Assembly: GCA_036275365.1 (NCBI GenBank)
Contig: DASUDX010000096.1
Span: 1 to 21,571 of the forward strand
Direction: 5' to 3'
Origin: DASUDX01 sp036275365
Lineage (GTDB): Bacteria > Pseudomonadota > Gammaproteobacteria > Nevskiales > Nevskiaceae
Length of the DNA stretch: 21,571 nt
Shown here piece after piece: positions 21,484-21,571 of this stretch. Positions within the stretch are counted from its first letter, which is position 1. The number at the start of each line of letters is the position of its first letter. The notes below the pieces were generated by a model. The model ran no database searches. It had not been told where the DNA came from and worked only from the letters and a program-made list of their open reading frames with translations. The position numbers and the translations under genes were made by a program.

Positions 21484-21571
21484 CTAGGCCCGATCGCTGG
21501 CGCGCAGGCGGTCGAGGCGATCCAGCAAGGCGGCGGAGTGTTGGGGGTGGACCTTGCGCACGAACACCGCC
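21484..21571 (-). CDS. C-terminal end of an unidentified protein (partial)
   Basis: On the minus strand the last 28 codons read AVFVRKVHPQHSAALLDRLD and so on, ending in TAG at 21484-21486. Codons are GC-ending like the neighbours, and the frame converges with the sulfatase 11 nt away, as expected for a real gene end. Too little is present to name a family. Confidence 0.5.
   Translation of the reverse strand, partial: AVFVRKVHPQHSAALLDRLDRLRASDRA

Overview
This 21.6 kb window is very GC-rich (about 70% by eye), is packed with genes, and uses GC-ending codons throughout. MnmG, GlmS and RimK are close in length and motifs to their enterobacterial relatives, and the large exported protease ends in a GlyGly-CTERM-like sorting tail. 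Together these suggest a free-living, high-GC gammaproteobacterium (Chromatiales/Ectothiorhodospiraceae-like or a neighbouring order). The exact lineage cannot be fixed from this sequence alone. I saw no rRNA, tRNA, CRISPR array, transposase or phage gene.

Layout, left to right. (1) Positions 1-2590, minus strand: a periplasmic Venus-flytrap binding domain cut by the window edge, preceded by mnmG (tRNA wobble uridine modification). (2) 2727-4954, plus strand: a GAF-domain protein and a PAS-PAS histidine kinase 5 nt apart, probably a sensor split over two genes. (3) 4958-5272, minus: a small Mpo1/DUF962-like membrane protein. (4) 5375-10790, plus: a 1356-residue hybrid histidine kinase (GAF, four PAS, kinase, two receivers, HPt) whose stop overlaps the start of a RimB-like retropepsin-fold protease, whose stop overlaps the start of rimK, the ribosomal protein S6 glutamate ligase. 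(5) 10805-15848, minus: an inner-membrane zinc-ribbon/AMIN protein and a 1325-residue exported subtilisin-like protein with a beta-propeller. (6) 16017-17261, plus: an Old Yellow Enzyme family oxidoreductase. (7) 17301-19136, minus: glmS. (8) 19243-21472, plus: two small membrane proteins and a lipoprotein sulfatase with overlapping stops and starts. (9) 21484-21571, minus: the C-terminal end of an unidentified protein.

How the genes may work together. The strongest functional unit is the kinase-rimB-rimK block. Its overlapping reading frames imply one message and coupled translation, so a multi-input intracellular sensor may be tied to ribosome modification. The left third is rich in signalling proteins, yet no stand-alone response regulator is visible. 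The diverged protease and the sulfatase act outside the cytoplasm and appear to be accessory or species-specific functions set among housekeeping genes (mnmG, glmS). All functional links beyond family membership are inference from gene order.
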